A stretch of DNA of 60,639 nt, taken from the NCBI RefSeq assembly GCF_013423485.1, contig NZ_JABFFR010000044.1:1-60639 (forward strand), in the 5' to 3' direction. Numbering within the stretch: position 1 is the stretch's first letter; each line of letters opens with the position of its first letter. A program made the position numbers and the translations under genes. The notes under the pieces are model-generated. The model made no database searches. It had not been told where the DNA came from and worked only from the letters and a program-made list of their open reading frames with translations. Below are positions 51,003 through 59,902 of the stretch, in pieces. This DNA is from Azospirillum oleiclasticum. Lineage in GTDB: Bacteria; Pseudomonadota; Alphaproteobacteria; Azospirillales; Azospirillaceae.

Positions 51003-51020
51003 CACCCCGCCCGCACATGC
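50984..51020. terminator. Perfect 17-base hairpin between convergent genes (likely bidirectional terminator)
   Basis: The arms GCATGTGCGGGCGGGGT (50984-51000) and their exact reverse complement (51004-51020) flank a three-base loop. The left arm lies inside the last codons of the sigma factor gene, and the right arm ends five bases before the end of the leftward small gene at 51026. No T run follows on either strand. Confidence 0.7.
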
Positions 51021-51025
51021 CCTCC

Positions 51026-51367
51026 TCACCGCGCCGGGCTGGTCAGGTTTTCGATCGCGGTCAGACCGACCGAGGCGTTGGCGCCCTGGTTGCCGCTGTT
51101 GCTCTGGGTCTGGTTCATGGTCAGCCCGGCGCTGCCGCCGGCCCCCACCTGCTGCGTCACCGAGGTCATGTTCCCGATGGAGGTGGAGGTCGAGTAGTAC
51201 TGGTTGATCACCATCTCCGGCCCGTGGCGCTGGCGCATCTGCGCCTGCGCCGCGGCGGAAGTGTCGCGCGCCGGGAAGCCGTAGGGGCGGTTGCCGATCA
51301 ACTGCGCCTCGGCCGCACCGCCGATCAGCAGCAGGGTGGTCCCGATCAGGAGCTGCAAGCGGGTCAT
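51026..51367 (-). CDS. Small exported protein, HfaA/curlin-like candidate
   Basis: A 113-residue protein with a Sec signal (MTRLQLLIGTTLLLIGGAAEA). The mature part has Asn/Gln/Gly/Ser-rich repeats: VINQYYSTSTSIGNMTSVTQQVG and LTMNQTQSNSGNQGANASVGL, reminiscent of curlin-type amyloid repeats and of HfaA. It lies 11 bases after the HfaD-like gene in an operon headed by a CsgG/HfaB-like channel, which makes it a plausible secreted fibre or anchor subunit. No enzyme motif. Identity as an HfaA relative is inferred from context and composition. Confidence 0.65.
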   Translation of the reverse strand: MTRLQLLIGTTLLLIGGAAEAQLIGNRPYGFPARDTSAAAQAQMRQRHGPEMVINQYYSTSTSIGNMTSVTQQVGAGGSAGLTMNQTQSNSGNQGANASVGLTAIENLTSPAR

Positions 51368-51378
51368 GGTGGCGCTCC

Positions 51379-52092
51379 TCAGTTGCCGGGCACGCCGGCG
51401 CGCACGGTGATCGAGGAGACGTTGCCGAAGGCCGACGCGGTGGCGCGCGACATCGCCGTGTCGATGCCGGCCCCGGCGACGCGGCTGTCGATGCGGGTGC
51501 CGGTCGCCAGCGCCGCGGCCGAGCTGTCCATCTTGCCCACCTGCGTCAGGCCCACGGTGGCCGACGTGCTGCCGCCGGCCCGGGCCGCGGTCGACAGGAC
51601 CGACAGGTTGGCCGCCGCGGTGGCGGCGATGTCGACCGAGGCGTTGCGCACATCATCCGCCTTGGCGGCGGCGGTGGCGGTACCGACCGCGAAGCGCCCG
51701 TCGCCGAGGCCGCCCATCCAGGGGTCGGTCATCGCCGTGCCGTCCGGCGTGCCGGGGATGCGGCCGGCGGCGAACTGGGTGCTGCGGACATCCAGGTTGC
51801 GGTCGGTGTCGATGCTCTGCAGGTTGCCGGCCGCCGTGGCGGCGCCCTCCACCTTCGGCAGGGCGGTGGCGTTGCCGTTCCAGTCGAAGCGGAAGCGGCT
51901 CTGGTCGGTCACGGCATCCAGATTGCCGACGGCGGCCTGCCGGCTACGCACGGTCAGCACGTCCGGGTCGGGGGTGGTGGGCGCGGAGTCCCAGTTCCAG
52001 GCGCCGGAGCTCTGGGCTGCGGCGCTTCCGGCCCCGCCGGCGAGTGCCGCGGCGGCGAGCGCCAGTGCGGTGAGCAGCGTCTGTCGAGTCAT
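51379..52092 (-). CDS. Exported repeat-containing protein, HfaD-like candidate
   Basis: The 237-residue protein has a signal peptide (MTRQTLLTALALAAAALAGGAGSAAA) and a mature part with loosely repeated blocks: AAVGNLDAVTDQS, ATAAGNLQSIDTD, ATAAANLSVLSTA, ATASAFGNVSSITVRAG, spaced by about 45-65 residues. Asn-containing beta-strand repeats of this kind suit a surface or amyloid-like protein exported through the CsgG-type pore encoded just upstream. Its ATG overlaps the stop of that gene. I do not recognise a characterised family; HfaD similarity is a hypothesis. Confidence 0.65.
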   Translation of the reverse strand: MTRQTLLTALALAAAALAGGAGSAAAQSSGAWNWDSAPTTPDPDVLTVRSRQAAVGNLDAVTDQSRFRFDWNGNATALPKVEGAATAAGNLQSIDTDRNLDVRSTQFAAGRIPGTPDGTAMTDPWMGGLGDGRFAVGTATAAAKADDVRNASVDIAATAAANLSVLSTAARAGGSTSATVGLTQVGKMDSSAAALATGTRIDSRVAGAGIDTAMSRATASAFGNVSSITVRAGVPGN

Positions 52093-52946
52093 CCTGCGTT
52101 CCCCTCCTTGCGGGTTTGTGTCGTCGTGGTATCCGCCGCGCGGCTTTCGATGCCGAGGCGGCGGGGGCGGCAGCCCTCGGTGGAGGGCAGGCCCAGGAAG
52201 TCGGTGAGGATCTGGTAGACGGCCATCTCCGCCACCGAGCGGACGCCGAGCTGGATCGGCTCGTTCTGGATGCGGCCGGCGTCGAATTCGACGAGCTGGG
52301 TCCCGAAGAAGCGGAAGACGTTGGCCTCCACCTCGTAGCCCAGGATCTGCTTCTGCAGGCTGGTGACGTAGCGGACGGCGAAGCTGCGGTTGTCGATGAC
52401 GCGCAGGTCCATCGCCACGTTGATCACCACCGTGCGCCCGCCGATCCCGATGCCCCCCACCGCCAGCCGGGCGCCGTCGCTGACGATGTTGTAGTTCAGC
52501 TCGGTCAGCGCGCCGACGACGGTGAAGTCGCTGGCCCGCACGCCGCCGATGGGGCGCGGTGCCGTCAGCCCCTGCTGCGCCATCTTCGCCTCGGCCAGCG
52601 GCACCCGCAGGTCGTAGCGCTCGACCAGATGGACCTTGCCGCTCTTGAACAAGGCGCTCATCACCATCTCGGCCACGCCCTGGCTGACCACGGTGCTGAG
52701 CGTGTTCGTCTCCGCCGCCTGGTACTGGCCGGTGCGGTCGGCCACCTCGCCCACCGCGAAGACCGGCAGGTTGCTGGCCGGGATGGCGGCGAGCTCGGCG
52801 AGGCATTGGCTGTAGGGTGTCCGGTTGTCGGTCACCGGAAAGCCGGTCACCGGCACCACGCCGTTCGCCGGGTAGGGGCCGCTGCCCGCACAGCCGGTCA
52901 GCCCGAGCAACGCCGATGCGAGTATCATGCCTGTCCACCGGGCCAT
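52089..52946 (-). CDS. CsgG/HfaB-family outer-membrane secretion lipoprotein
   Basis: A 285-residue lipoprotein. The signal MARWTGMILASALLGLTGC ends in a lipobox (LTGC), and the body follows CsgG: VFAVGEVADRTGQYQ, LSTVVSQGVAEMVMSALFKSGKVHLVERYDLRVPLAEAKM, DFTVVGALTELNYNI and GGRTVVINVAMDLRVIDN. CsgG forms the nonameric channel for curli; HfaB is the relative used for holdfast anchoring. The ATG at 52946 is chosen over 52988 because AGGAA precedes it. It heads a three-gene operon with two small exported repeat proteins. No CsgB, CsgE or CsgF genes are present, so the Hfa-type arrangement fits better than curli. Confidence 0.85.
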   Translation of the reverse strand: MARWTGMILASALLGLTGCAGSGPYPANGVVPVTGFPVTDNRTPYSQCLAELAAIPASNLPVFAVGEVADRTGQYQAAETNTLSTVVSQGVAEMVMSALFKSGKVHLVERYDLRVPLAEAKMAQQGLTAPRPIGGVRASDFTVVGALTELNYNIVSDGARLAVGGIGIGGRTVVINVAMDLRVIDNRSFAVRYVTSLQKQILGYEVEANVFRFFGTQLVEFDAGRIQNEPIQLGVRSVAEMAVYQILTDFLGLPSTEGCRPRRLGIESRAADTTTTQTRKEGNAG

Positions 52947-53308
52947 GCCGTTCCTGCCCGATCGTTCGGGAAAGTTGCCGTCGGTCACGGACTATGGTCC
53001 GGCAACGCCGCCACGGCACGGGCGCACCGGGATGACCGGGGCAGGGCGTTGAGGGCACACCAGGGCGGTGGGCCGCGGCCCGATCGAAGGTCGTAACCGG
53101 CGCACCGGCGCCAACCGGGATGACCACGCCGGTCTGTGACGCCTTTCACGGATCATCCGAACGAAGGGCTGATCCCCGCCCGCGGCACCCACCAACGTGG
53201 CGCACCCCCTGCCCCCATGGCCGGGTCCTAGGCCCCCCCTTACCTTACCCTTTCCAACACTCCCTCTCCCGCCTCCGGCGGGAGAGGGAGATTTATGGGA
53301 GGGTGATG
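52947..53308. other. Divergent intergenic region upstream of the CsgG-like operon
   Basis: This 362-base gap separates the leftward CsgG-like operon from a rightward small secreted protein. Apart from the inverted repeat at 53260-53290 I see no gene or clear promoter. The stretch near 53221-53250 is unusually C-rich. Confidence 0.5.
53260..53290. repeat. 14-base perfect inverted repeat
   Basis: CTCCCTCTCCCGCC and its exact reverse complement flank a TCC loop. The element belongs to the CT-rich palindrome type common in intergenic regions of high-GC proteobacteria, and it ends eight bases before the ribosome-binding site GGGAGGG of the small secreted-protein gene, so as RNA it could affect initiation. 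Confidence 0.7.
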
Positions 53309-53626
53309 ATGGTCAAGACATTGATGGCGGCGGCCCTGCTCACCACGTTGTACGCCACCGACGCCGCGGCGCAGCTGCGCACGCGGCCCTACGCGGGGCC
53401 GACCGCCTTCGGGGGGGGAGCACCCGTCGGGATGACCGACGGCTACCGCGCCGCGTATCTCGCGGCCGAGCTGGGCGGCAACCGCCAGGATGTCGCGACC
53501 GTGGCCGCGGCGGCCCGCGTACGCGTGCCGGCCCTCGCATACGGCGGCGGCTGTTGCGCGCCCGCAAGGTCCGCCACGCCCATCGACCAGTGGATCGCCC
53601 AGCTCGACGGGATCTCCGCGCGGTGA
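53309..53626 (+). CDS. Small secreted protein of unknown function
   Basis: A 105-residue protein with a signal peptide (MVKTLMAAALLTTLYATDAAA, cleavage near AAA-Q), then QLRTRPYAGPTAFGGGAPVGMTDGYRAAYLAAELGGNRQDVATVAAAARV and a GGGCCAPARS double-cysteine segment. I do not recognise a family. GGGAGGG at 53298-53304 favours the ATG at 53309, one codon after an ATG at 53306. It is divergent from the CsgG-like operon; a link to that system is possible but not shown. Confidence 0.65.
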   Translation: MVKTLMAAALLTTLYATDAAAQLRTRPYAGPTAFGGGAPVGMTDGYRAAYLAAELGGNRQDVATVAAAARVRVPALAYGGGCCAPARSATPIDQWIAQLDGISAR

Positions 53627-53727
53627 GGGCCGCTACTCCCCCCGTCTAAGCCGTGGTTCCTTTTGCGCCGTGGAGGATCCGGTGGTGCCTGCGTAGCCTC
53701 TCGCCCAGCGGAACATGGGCTTGAACG

Positions 53728-54885
53728 ATGCTCCAGGTGTACCACGTCGGCCATTTCGATCCGGAGCTTCCCAACGGCGTCGACCGCGTCATCCACAATC
53801 TCGGGCGCCTGCTGGAAGGGGATGTCGGCTTCCACGTCGTCGGCTTCGGCGAGCCCGATCCGGACGCCCACTTGGTGCGGCTGGACGGGCGCGTGCGCAT
53901 CCACGGCTTCGGCCGTCCGGGCCTGCGCAACTTCCGCCTGCCGCGCGGTTTCCGGCGCTGGCTGGGCGGCCTGTCCGGGGAGCCGGTCCTGCACCTGCAT
54001 TCGGTCTTCGCGCCGCTGAATTTCGCCATCGCGGCGGAGTGCCGGCGGGCCGGTGTGCCGTATGTCTTCACACCCCATGACTCGTACGTCCCGGCCAGCC
54101 TGCGCACACGCGCCCTGGCCAAGCGCCTGTACCTCGCGACGCTGGAGCGGCGGGTGCTGGACGGCGCCGCGGTGCTGCACGCGCTGACGGCGGAGGGGAG
54201 GGACTGCATCGCCCGGCACACCGCCAACCGGCGCATCCACCTGGTCCGCAACTTCATCCCCCTGCCGCCGGTGCCGCCGTGCCCGGCGGAGGAGCGCTGC
54301 GGGATGCTCTATCTCGGCCGCATGGACCGTTACCAGAAAGGCATCGACCGGCTGCTGGCCGCCTACGCCGCCCTGCGGCGGGAGCGGCCCGCCGCCCCCA
54401 TTCTCACGCTGGCGGGCCCCGCCGACAGGGTGGAGCGGCCGGCGCTCGACGCGCTGATGGCGGAGCACGGGCTGACCGAAGCCGCGGTGATCCGCCGCGA
54501 CCGGGTGGGGGAGGCGGAGAAGCACCGGCTGCTCGCCGGCAGCCGCCTGTACGTGCAGCTGTCCCGTTTCGAGGGCTTCGGCCTCAGCGTGGCGGAGGCG
54601 CTGGCGCTGTCCGTCCCCGTGGTGGTCAGCCGCGAGATCCCGCTGGCGCCGCTGGTCGAGCGCCACGGCGCCGGGCTGGTGGTGGACGGCGACGACGCGG
54701 CCCCCGGCCTGATCCGCGCGCTCGACGCCGGGCCGGCGGCCTACGCCGCCATGGTCGAGGGTGCGCGCCGCCTGTACCGGGCGGAGTTGTCCGCCGACAG
54801 CATCCGCCCGCGCATGCTGGGCCTGTATCACGAGGCCGCCGCCGCCGGCCGCGCGGCGCGGCTTCCCCTTCCGCAACCGGGCTGA
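53728..54885 (+). CDS. Glycosyltransferase family 4 (GT-B fold)
   Basis: The 385-residue protein starts MLQVYHVGHFDPELPNGVDRVIHNLGRLL, and the C-terminal half has the GT4 nucleotide-sugar site: LYLGRMDRYQKGIDRLLAAYAAL and SRFEGFGLSVAEALALSVPVVVSREIPL with the paired Glu of the E-x7-E motif. HDSYVPASLRTRALAKRLYL is like enzymes that build surface polysaccharides. It is followed by a methyltransferase gene 60 bases later, suggesting a glycan-assembly and modification unit. Sugar donor and acceptor unknown. Confidence 0.92.
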   Translation: MLQVYHVGHFDPELPNGVDRVIHNLGRLLEGDVGFHVVGFGEPDPDAHLVRLDGRVRIHGFGRPGLRNFRLPRGFRRWLGGLSGEPVLHLHSVFAPLNFAIAAECRRAGVPYVFTPHDSYVPASLRTRALAKRLYLATLERRVLDGAAVLHALTAEGRDCIARHTANRRIHLVRNFIPLPPVPPCPAEERCGMLYLGRMDRYQKGIDRLLAAYAALRRERPAAPILTLAGPADRVERPALDALMAEHGLTEAAVIRRDRVGEAEKHRLLAGSRLYVQLSRFEGFGLSVAEALALSVPVVVSREIPLAPLVERHGAGLVVDGDDAAPGLIRALDAGPAAYAAMVEGARRLYRAELSADSIRPRMLGLYHEAAAAGRAARLPLPQPG

Positions 54886-54945
54886 TCCCAGACGACCAGA
54901 CCGACCGGGCGCACCGACTGCGACAGCCGCAAGGAGTGAGAGACG

Positions 54946-55713
54946 ATGTTCGTCGACAGTCCCGACAAGTCCTGGGAGGCCTATGGCCGCGACGATCCCT
55001 ATTTCGGCGTGGCGGCCGATCCGAAATACCGGGCCGAACGGCTGTCGGAGACGGCGAAGGCGGAGTTCTTCGCGTCCGGAGAGACGTACGTCGCCGAGCT
55101 GCTCGACCGGCTGGAGACGCACGCCGGCCGCATCGGCCGGGGCCGGGCGCTCGATTTCGGGTCGGGCGTCGGCCGTGTGGCGCTGCCGCTGGCCCGCCGC
55201 TTCGACAGCGTCGTCGGGCTGGACGTCTCCCCCTCCATGATCCGCGAGGCGGAGGCGAACGCGCTCCGCTTCGGGCTGCCCAACGCGTCCTTCCGGCCGT
55301 CGGGCGGCGACGACCTGCCGAACGTCGAAGGCGGCTTCGACCTCGTCAACACGGTGATCGTGCTCCAGCACATCCAGCCGCACCGCGGCTACCGCATCAT
55401 CGGGCGGCTGCTCGATCTGGTGGCGGACGGCGGGGCCTGCGCGCTGCACATCAACCTGACCCGCCGCGCCACCCGCCTGCGCAAGGCGGTCAACTGGAGC
55501 CGCGCCCGCTTCCTGCCGCTGCACCACGCGCTCAACCTCGCGTCGGGCCGGAAGTGGAACGAGCCGCTGATGCAGATGAACGTCTACGACCTCAACCGCA
55601 TCGCCCTGATGATGCAGGACCGCGGCTTCGACGGCTTCTACGCCCACCGCTTCCACGACGAGCCGCACCCCGGCGTGATCCTGATGGGGATCAAGGGGCG
55701 GCCGCGGGGCTGA
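54946..55713 (+). CDS. Class I SAM-dependent methyltransferase
   Basis: The 255-residue protein has the cofactor motif ALDFGSGVGRVALPLARRFDSVVGLDVSPSMIREAEANA (motif I and the acidic loop end) and FDLVNTVIVLQHIQPHRGYRIIGRLLDLVADGGACALHI. Its gene follows the GT4 gene, so a sugar O-methyltransferase or lipid-linked glycan modification is plausible. GGAGTGAGAGACG precedes the ATG. Its 3' end overlaps the convergent membrane-protein gene by 23 bases. Confidence 0.92.
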   Translation: MFVDSPDKSWEAYGRDDPYFGVAADPKYRAERLSETAKAEFFASGETYVAELLDRLETHAGRIGRGRALDFGSGVGRVALPLARRFDSVVGLDVSPSMIREAEANALRFGLPNASFRPSGGDDLPNVEGGFDLVNTVIVLQHIQPHRGYRIIGRLLDLVADGGACALHINLTRRATRLRKAVNWSRARFLPLHHALNLASGRKWNEPLMQMNVYDLNRIALMMQDRGFDGFYAHRFHDEPHPGVILMGIKGRPRG

Positions 55714-57511
55714 GCCGGGGTGCACGCCGGGACCCGTACTCGCTGCCAAGCCAAAGCGCCGCCAGCACCGCCAGCCCCACCGCGGTCAGGGCGACGAAGC
55801 CCGGATCGGCAGTCTCCATGGTCGGGTGGTGGCGGCGGATGTGGCCGCCGGGCAGGGGCAGGATCCACAGCACCGCGAACACCGCGGCGTGCAGCGCCAG
55901 CACCGCGCTGCGCACGGCGCGCCCGGCGTCGTGCACCATGATGGCGGGCACCATCATGGTGCCGAGCACCATCGTGAAGCTGGCGTGGGTGATCCAGGTC
56001 CAGGCCGGATGGAACTCCAGCACGCACCAGACGAGGAAGGTGGCGAGCGTGTAGCCCGCGAACGGGAGCAGCGCCGGATGGCGGTCGCGCCAGCCGCGCC
56101 GCCACGCCGCCCCGGCCAGCAGGAGCCAGCCGATCACCGGGATGCCGATGGCCGGCACCAGATGCTCGCGCTGCCAGATCCGCCACAGCCCCGTGACCGT
56201 GCTCCAACTGGTGTCCAGCGTCTCCACGTCGATCCCGCGGTGCCGGGCGGAGGGCGCCACCGCGACCGTCTCGCTCTTGCCGACGTACCATTTGCCGGTG
56301 ACGCGCGACAGCAGGTGCAGGAAATCGGCGGTGCCGACCTGGAAGGTCACGTTGCGCACCCGCGCGTCCCACCACGCCTCCAGCGTCAGCGCGCCGTACG
56401 CGTCCTTCAGCGCCTGGGTGGTGCTGCGCAGGTCGCGTGAGTTCTGCCCGGCCAGATGCATCTTGGGCAGGCGGTTGCCCGGCGGCACCGACATCGCCTG
56501 GAACCCCGCCCAGGGCGCGTAGACGACCAGGACGACGGCGGCCCCCAGCGCGATGCGCCGCCACCCGAACAGCCGCCCGGCGAAGGGCAGCAGCAACAGC
56601 GCCAGGGTCAGCACGCTGAACATCACGCCGCCATGCGCCAGCATCGCGAGCACCACGCCCAGCGCGAGCTGGACCGTTTCGGCGATGGTGAGGCGGCGAC
56701 GCTCGCGCCAGGCCCGGATCAGCGGCAGCGTGCCGGCCAGCATCAGCGCCGCGGCCAGCAGCTTCGGCCACAGATAGACGGAGTTGAAGAACACCACCCC
56801 CGACAGGGCCAGCACCAGCACCACATAGGGCGCGCAGCGCCGGTCACAGCCGAGCGCGCCGACCGTCCACGCCACGGCGGGAACCCAGGCGACCTGCAGC
56901 ATCGTGCCGGCGCACTGGTACAGCATCTCCGGCGAGGACAGCCGGCCGAGCGGCCACAGCGTCACCACCACACCCGTTTGCAGCGGCGGCCGGTCGGCGA
57001 ACACCCAGTCGGTCAGCCCGGCGCCATACAGGGTCGGATCACTGCCGATCAGGGCCTTGGCGAACTCGAAGGGGGTTACGCTGTCGGGCGGCAGGGGGCT
57101 GTCGAAGAGGTACAGGATGGCCTGCAGGTCGGCACGGACGACGCCATGGCCGAACAGGATGCCGAGGTAGAGCAGCCCTGCCGCCAGCATCGCCCACAGC
57201 CACCAGCCGTCCGCCAGCGCCGTTCCCAGCCCTGGCCGGTCGCCCCGCCGCAGCCGGCGCGCCAGCAGAACGGGCAGGCAGGCGAGGGCGGCCAGACACA
57301 CCGCGTAGCCGTAGACCACACCGGCCGCCGGTGCGGCCCAGACCGCCAGGAACCCGCCATAGCCGATCGCGCCGCCGGCCAGCAGGCCGAGCGGGGCCGC
57401 GTCGCGCGCATCCACCACGCCGCGGCCGGCCAGCCAGCCGCCCAACGTCAGCCCCGGCACCCAGAAGACCAGGGCGGAGCCGAGAAACAGCGCAACCACA
57501 TCCAGAACCAT
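55691..57511 (-). CDS. Polytopic membrane protein, GT-C-like glycosyltransferase candidate
   Basis: A 606-residue protein with about 12 or more hydrophobic segments. The large loop after the fifth segment contains FDSPLPPDSVTPFEFAKAL and DWVFADRPPLQTGVV; the D-x-P-P-L wording resembles loop motifs in GT39/ArnT-type lipid-linked sugar transferases. A second soluble loop (RNVTFQVGTADFLHLLSRVTGKWYVG) lies near residue 380. A GT-C function acting on polyprenyl-linked sugars is a reasonable guess but the catalytic acid is not certain. It is convergent with the methyltransferase. The ATG at 57511 is chosen because the upstream in-frame stretch is Arg-rich and unlike a membrane protein N-terminus. 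Confidence 0.7.
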   Translation of the reverse strand: MVLDVVALFLGSALVFWVPGLTLGGWLAGRGVVDARDAAPLGLLAGGAIGYGGFLAVWAAPAAGVVYGYAVCLAALACLPVLLARRLRRGDRPGLGTALADGWWLWAMLAAGLLYLGILFGHGVVRADLQAILYLFDSPLPPDSVTPFEFAKALIGSDPTLYGAGLTDWVFADRPPLQTGVVVTLWPLGRLSSPEMLYQCAGTMLQVAWVPAVAWTVGALGCDRRCAPYVVLVLALSGVVFFNSVYLWPKLLAAALMLAGTLPLIRAWRERRRLTIAETVQLALGVVLAMLAHGGVMFSVLTLALLLLPFAGRLFGWRRIALGAAVVLVVYAPWAGFQAMSVPPGNRLPKMHLAGQNSRDLRSTTQALKDAYGALTLEAWWDARVRNVTFQVGTADFLHLLSRVTGKWYVGKSETVAVAPSARHRGIDVETLDTSWSTVTGLWRIWQREHLVPAIGIPVIGWLLLAGAAWRRGWRDRHPALLPFAGYTLATFLVWCVLEFHPAWTWITHASFTMVLGTMMVPAIMVHDAGRAVRSAVLALHAAVFAVLWILPLPGGHIRRHHPTMETADPGFVALTAVGLAVLAALWLGSEYGSRRAPRLSPAAAP

Positions 57512-57617
57512 CGCGACCCCCGCCCCGCACCGGCTGCCGGCTTCTATCGGAATTGCCGGAAGCGGACAAGCGGGGCGGGCGGTGGTGGGGTGACCGATGG
57601 CGGGGGAAGGTCGATGG

Positions 57618-58442
57618 TCAGCCCAGCGACAGGATGCGCCGCGCCTCCTCCGCCGTGGCCGGCTGGCGGCCATGCTGGCGGCCCAGCTCGGCGACGCGGG
57701 CGACCAGCTCGGCGTTGCTGCGGGCGAGGCGCTCCTGGTCGAACTTCACGTTGTCCTCCAGCCCGGTGCGGCAGTGGCCGCCGAGCTCCAGCGTCCACTG
57801 GTTGACGGTGAGCTGGTGACGGCCGATGCCGGCGGCGGTCCAGGTGGCGTCGGGCATGATCGCCTTGAGCTCGCTCACCAGGAACTCCAGCACGCTGCGC
57901 CGGGCGGGCAGGGCGTTGGGGATGCCCAGCACGAACTGCACGTGCAGCGGCGCCCGGATCAGCCCGCGGTCGCTCAGCGTCTTGGCGTTGTAGAGCATGG
58001 CGAGGTCGAAGACCTCGATCTCCGGCTTGATGTTGTTGTCGAGCATGGTCTTCGCCATGCCCTCCACCAAATCCGGCGGGTTCTCGTAGATCTGTTTGGG
58101 GAAATTGACCGAGCCGGTGGCGAGCGAGGCCATGTCGGGCTTCAGCACGAGCGAGCTGGCCCGCTCGTTCTGGCTGCGCCCGCGCCCGCCGGTGGAGAAC
58201 TGGATGATCATGCCGGGGCAGTGCCTGCGCACGCCCTCCTGCACCTGGGCGAACAGGTCGGGGTCGGCGCTCGGGCTCTCGTCCGCGTTGCGGGTGTGGA
58301 TGTGCACCAGCGACGCACCGGCCTCGAACGCCTCGTGGGTGGATTCGATCTGCTCGGAGGGCGTGATCGGCACCGCCGGGTTGTCGGCCTTGCGGGGCAG
58401 GGCGCCGGTGATGGCGACCGTGATGATGAGCGGCGTGGACAT
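57618..58442 (-). CDS. BKACE (beta-keto acid cleavage enzyme, DUF849)
   Basis: A 274-residue TIM-barrel protein with ITVAITGALPRKADNPAVPITPSEQI, the zinc-binding ASLVHIHTRNADESPSAD (His-x-His), IIQFSTGGRGRSQNER and LGGHCRTGLEDNVKFD. The family condenses a beta-keto acid with acetyl-CoA to give acetoacetate and a new CoA ester. The specific substrate (3-keto-5-aminohexanoate, dehydrocarnitine, beta-ketoadipate or others) is set by residues I cannot evaluate. It is the third gene of a leftward set with carboxyltransferase and biotin carboxylase genes. Confidence 0.92.
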   Translation of the reverse strand: MSTPLIITVAITGALPRKADNPAVPITPSEQIESTHEAFEAGASLVHIHTRNADESPSADPDLFAQVQEGVRRHCPGMIIQFSTGGRGRSQNERASSLVLKPDMASLATGSVNFPKQIYENPPDLVEGMAKTMLDNNIKPEIEVFDLAMLYNAKTLSDRGLIRAPLHVQFVLGIPNALPARRSVLEFLVSELKAIMPDATWTAAGIGRHQLTVNQWTLELGGHCRTGLEDNVKFDQERLARSNAELVARVAELGRQHGRQPATAEEARRILSLG

Positions 58443-58456
58443 GGGTTCCCTCCCCC

Positions 58457-59902
58457 TCAGGACGCGCGGCGGATGTAGTGGACGGTGCTGATGTCGGGCC
58501 GGCGGGTGATCTCCTTCACCAGCGTCAGCAACGGCGTGTCGGCCAGCGGGTAGTCGGTGTCGATCGGGCCGGCTGATTTCAGCGCCTTGTACTCCCCGTC
58601 GCCGTAGAAGGCGGCGAGCAGCAGGTCGTCGTCCGACGCGAAGGGGCCACGCTCGCGGCGCAAGCGCCCGATGGCCGGCTCGATCAGCTCGCCCGGCCGC
58701 ACCGTCACCGGCTCCGCCCCGCGGGCGATGCGGTCGAACAGGTTGGGGTCGATGGGGCCGGCGATCTCCCCGTAATAGCCCAGCACATATTTGCGCACCT
58801 CGTCCGGCACGGTGCCGTAACGCTCGGCCCCCATCACGTTCAGCACGGACTGGGTGACGATGAACTGGGCGAAGGGGCTGACCAGGATCGGGTAACCCAG
58901 ATCGTGGCGGACCCGCGCCGCCTCCTCCAGGATGGCGGGGAGCTTGTGCTCCATGCCGATGGTCTGGAGCTGGGAGCGCAGGTTGGAGATCATGCCCCCC
59001 GGCACCTGATGCTCGAAGTGGAAGGCGTCGAACTCCGCGATCTGGCCCAGCGGCTTGCCCTCGCGCGCCGCGATGTAGCGCAGCCGCTCCGCCACCTCCT
59101 CCACCGGGCCGAGGTCGAGATCGACCGTGAGGCCGGCGCGCCGCGCGTTGGCGACGAAGCGCTCGGTGGCCGGGTGCGAGGCGCCGTCGGCCAGCGGCGA
59201 GGTGGCGGTGTGCACCACGTCCACGCCGAGCTTCGCCGCCTTCACCGCGTTGAAGGGCGCCAGCCCGGCGAGGCAGTGGGAGTGCAGTTGCAGCGGCAGC
59301 GACCCGCAGGCGGCCTTGGCCGCCGGCACCAGCGTCTCCACCCGCTCCGGCGTCAGCAGGCCGCTGGGGTCCTTCAGGTAGACCGCATCGACGCCGAGCG
59401 CCACCAGCTCCTTGATCTTGCGGACGTAGTACGCGTCGGTGTGGACCGGGCTGACGGTGTAGACGACGCCGCCCGCGGTGTAGAGCCCGGCCCGCTTGGA
59501 CGCCTTGACCGGCAGCTCCATGTTGCGCATGTCGTTCAGCGCGTCGTAGGGCGTGTGGTAGCGGATGCCGTTGGCGGCGATGCGTTGGGCGTTCAGCTCG
59601 ACGATGTCGTCGGCGAAGAACTCGAAGGTGTAGAGGCTCTGGCCGCGGGTCATGACGATCAGCGGCGTCTCGGTCACCCAGCCCGACAGGATGCGCATGC
59701 GCTCCCACGGGTCCTCGCGCAGGTAGCGGACGCAGACGTCGAAGACGGCGCCGCCGACGAGGTCGATCGCCTCGAAGCCGGCACGGTCCAGCCGCGGCGC
59801 CAGCTCGGCCATCATGCCCGTCGTCATGCGCGTCGCCCACAGGCACTGGTGGGCGTCGCGCAGGGTCACGTCGATCAGTTTGACGCTGTGGGTGTTGCTC
59901 AT
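58457..59902 (-). CDS. Pyruvate/oxaloacetate-type carboxyltransferase without biotin domain
   Basis: The 481-residue protein has the DRE-TIM-type carboxyltransferase barrel: LIDVTLRDAHQCLWATRM, YLKDPSGLLTPE with the carboxylated-lysine position, and PLQLHSHCLAG metal ligands, then the PYC/OADA helical domain. It stops about 100 residues short of proteins that carry a biotinyl domain and has no MKM motif, so a separate biotin carrier is needed; none is visible here. Its ATG overlaps the stop of the biotin carboxylase gene. The keto-acid substrate is not identified. Confidence 0.85.
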   Translation of the reverse strand: MSNTHSVKLIDVTLRDAHQCLWATRMTTGMMAELAPRLDRAGFEAIDLVGGAVFDVCVRYLREDPWERMRILSGWVTETPLIVMTRGQSLYTFEFFADDIVELNAQRIAANGIRYHTPYDALNDMRNMELPVKASKRAGLYTAGGVVYTVSPVHTDAYYVRKIKELVALGVDAVYLKDPSGLLTPERVETLVPAAKAACGSLPLQLHSHCLAGLAPFNAVKAAKLGVDVVHTATSPLADGASHPATERFVANARRAGLTVDLDLGPVEEVAERLRYIAAREGKPLGQIAEFDAFHFEHQVPGGMISNLRSQLQTIGMEHKLPAILEEAARVRHDLGYPILVSPFAQFIVTQSVLNVMGAERYGTVPDEVRKYVLGYYGEIAGPIDPNLFDRIARGAEPVTVRPGELIEPAIGRLRRERGPFASDDDLLLAAFYGDGEYKALKSAGPIDTDYPLADTPLLTLVKEITRRPDISTVHYIRRAS

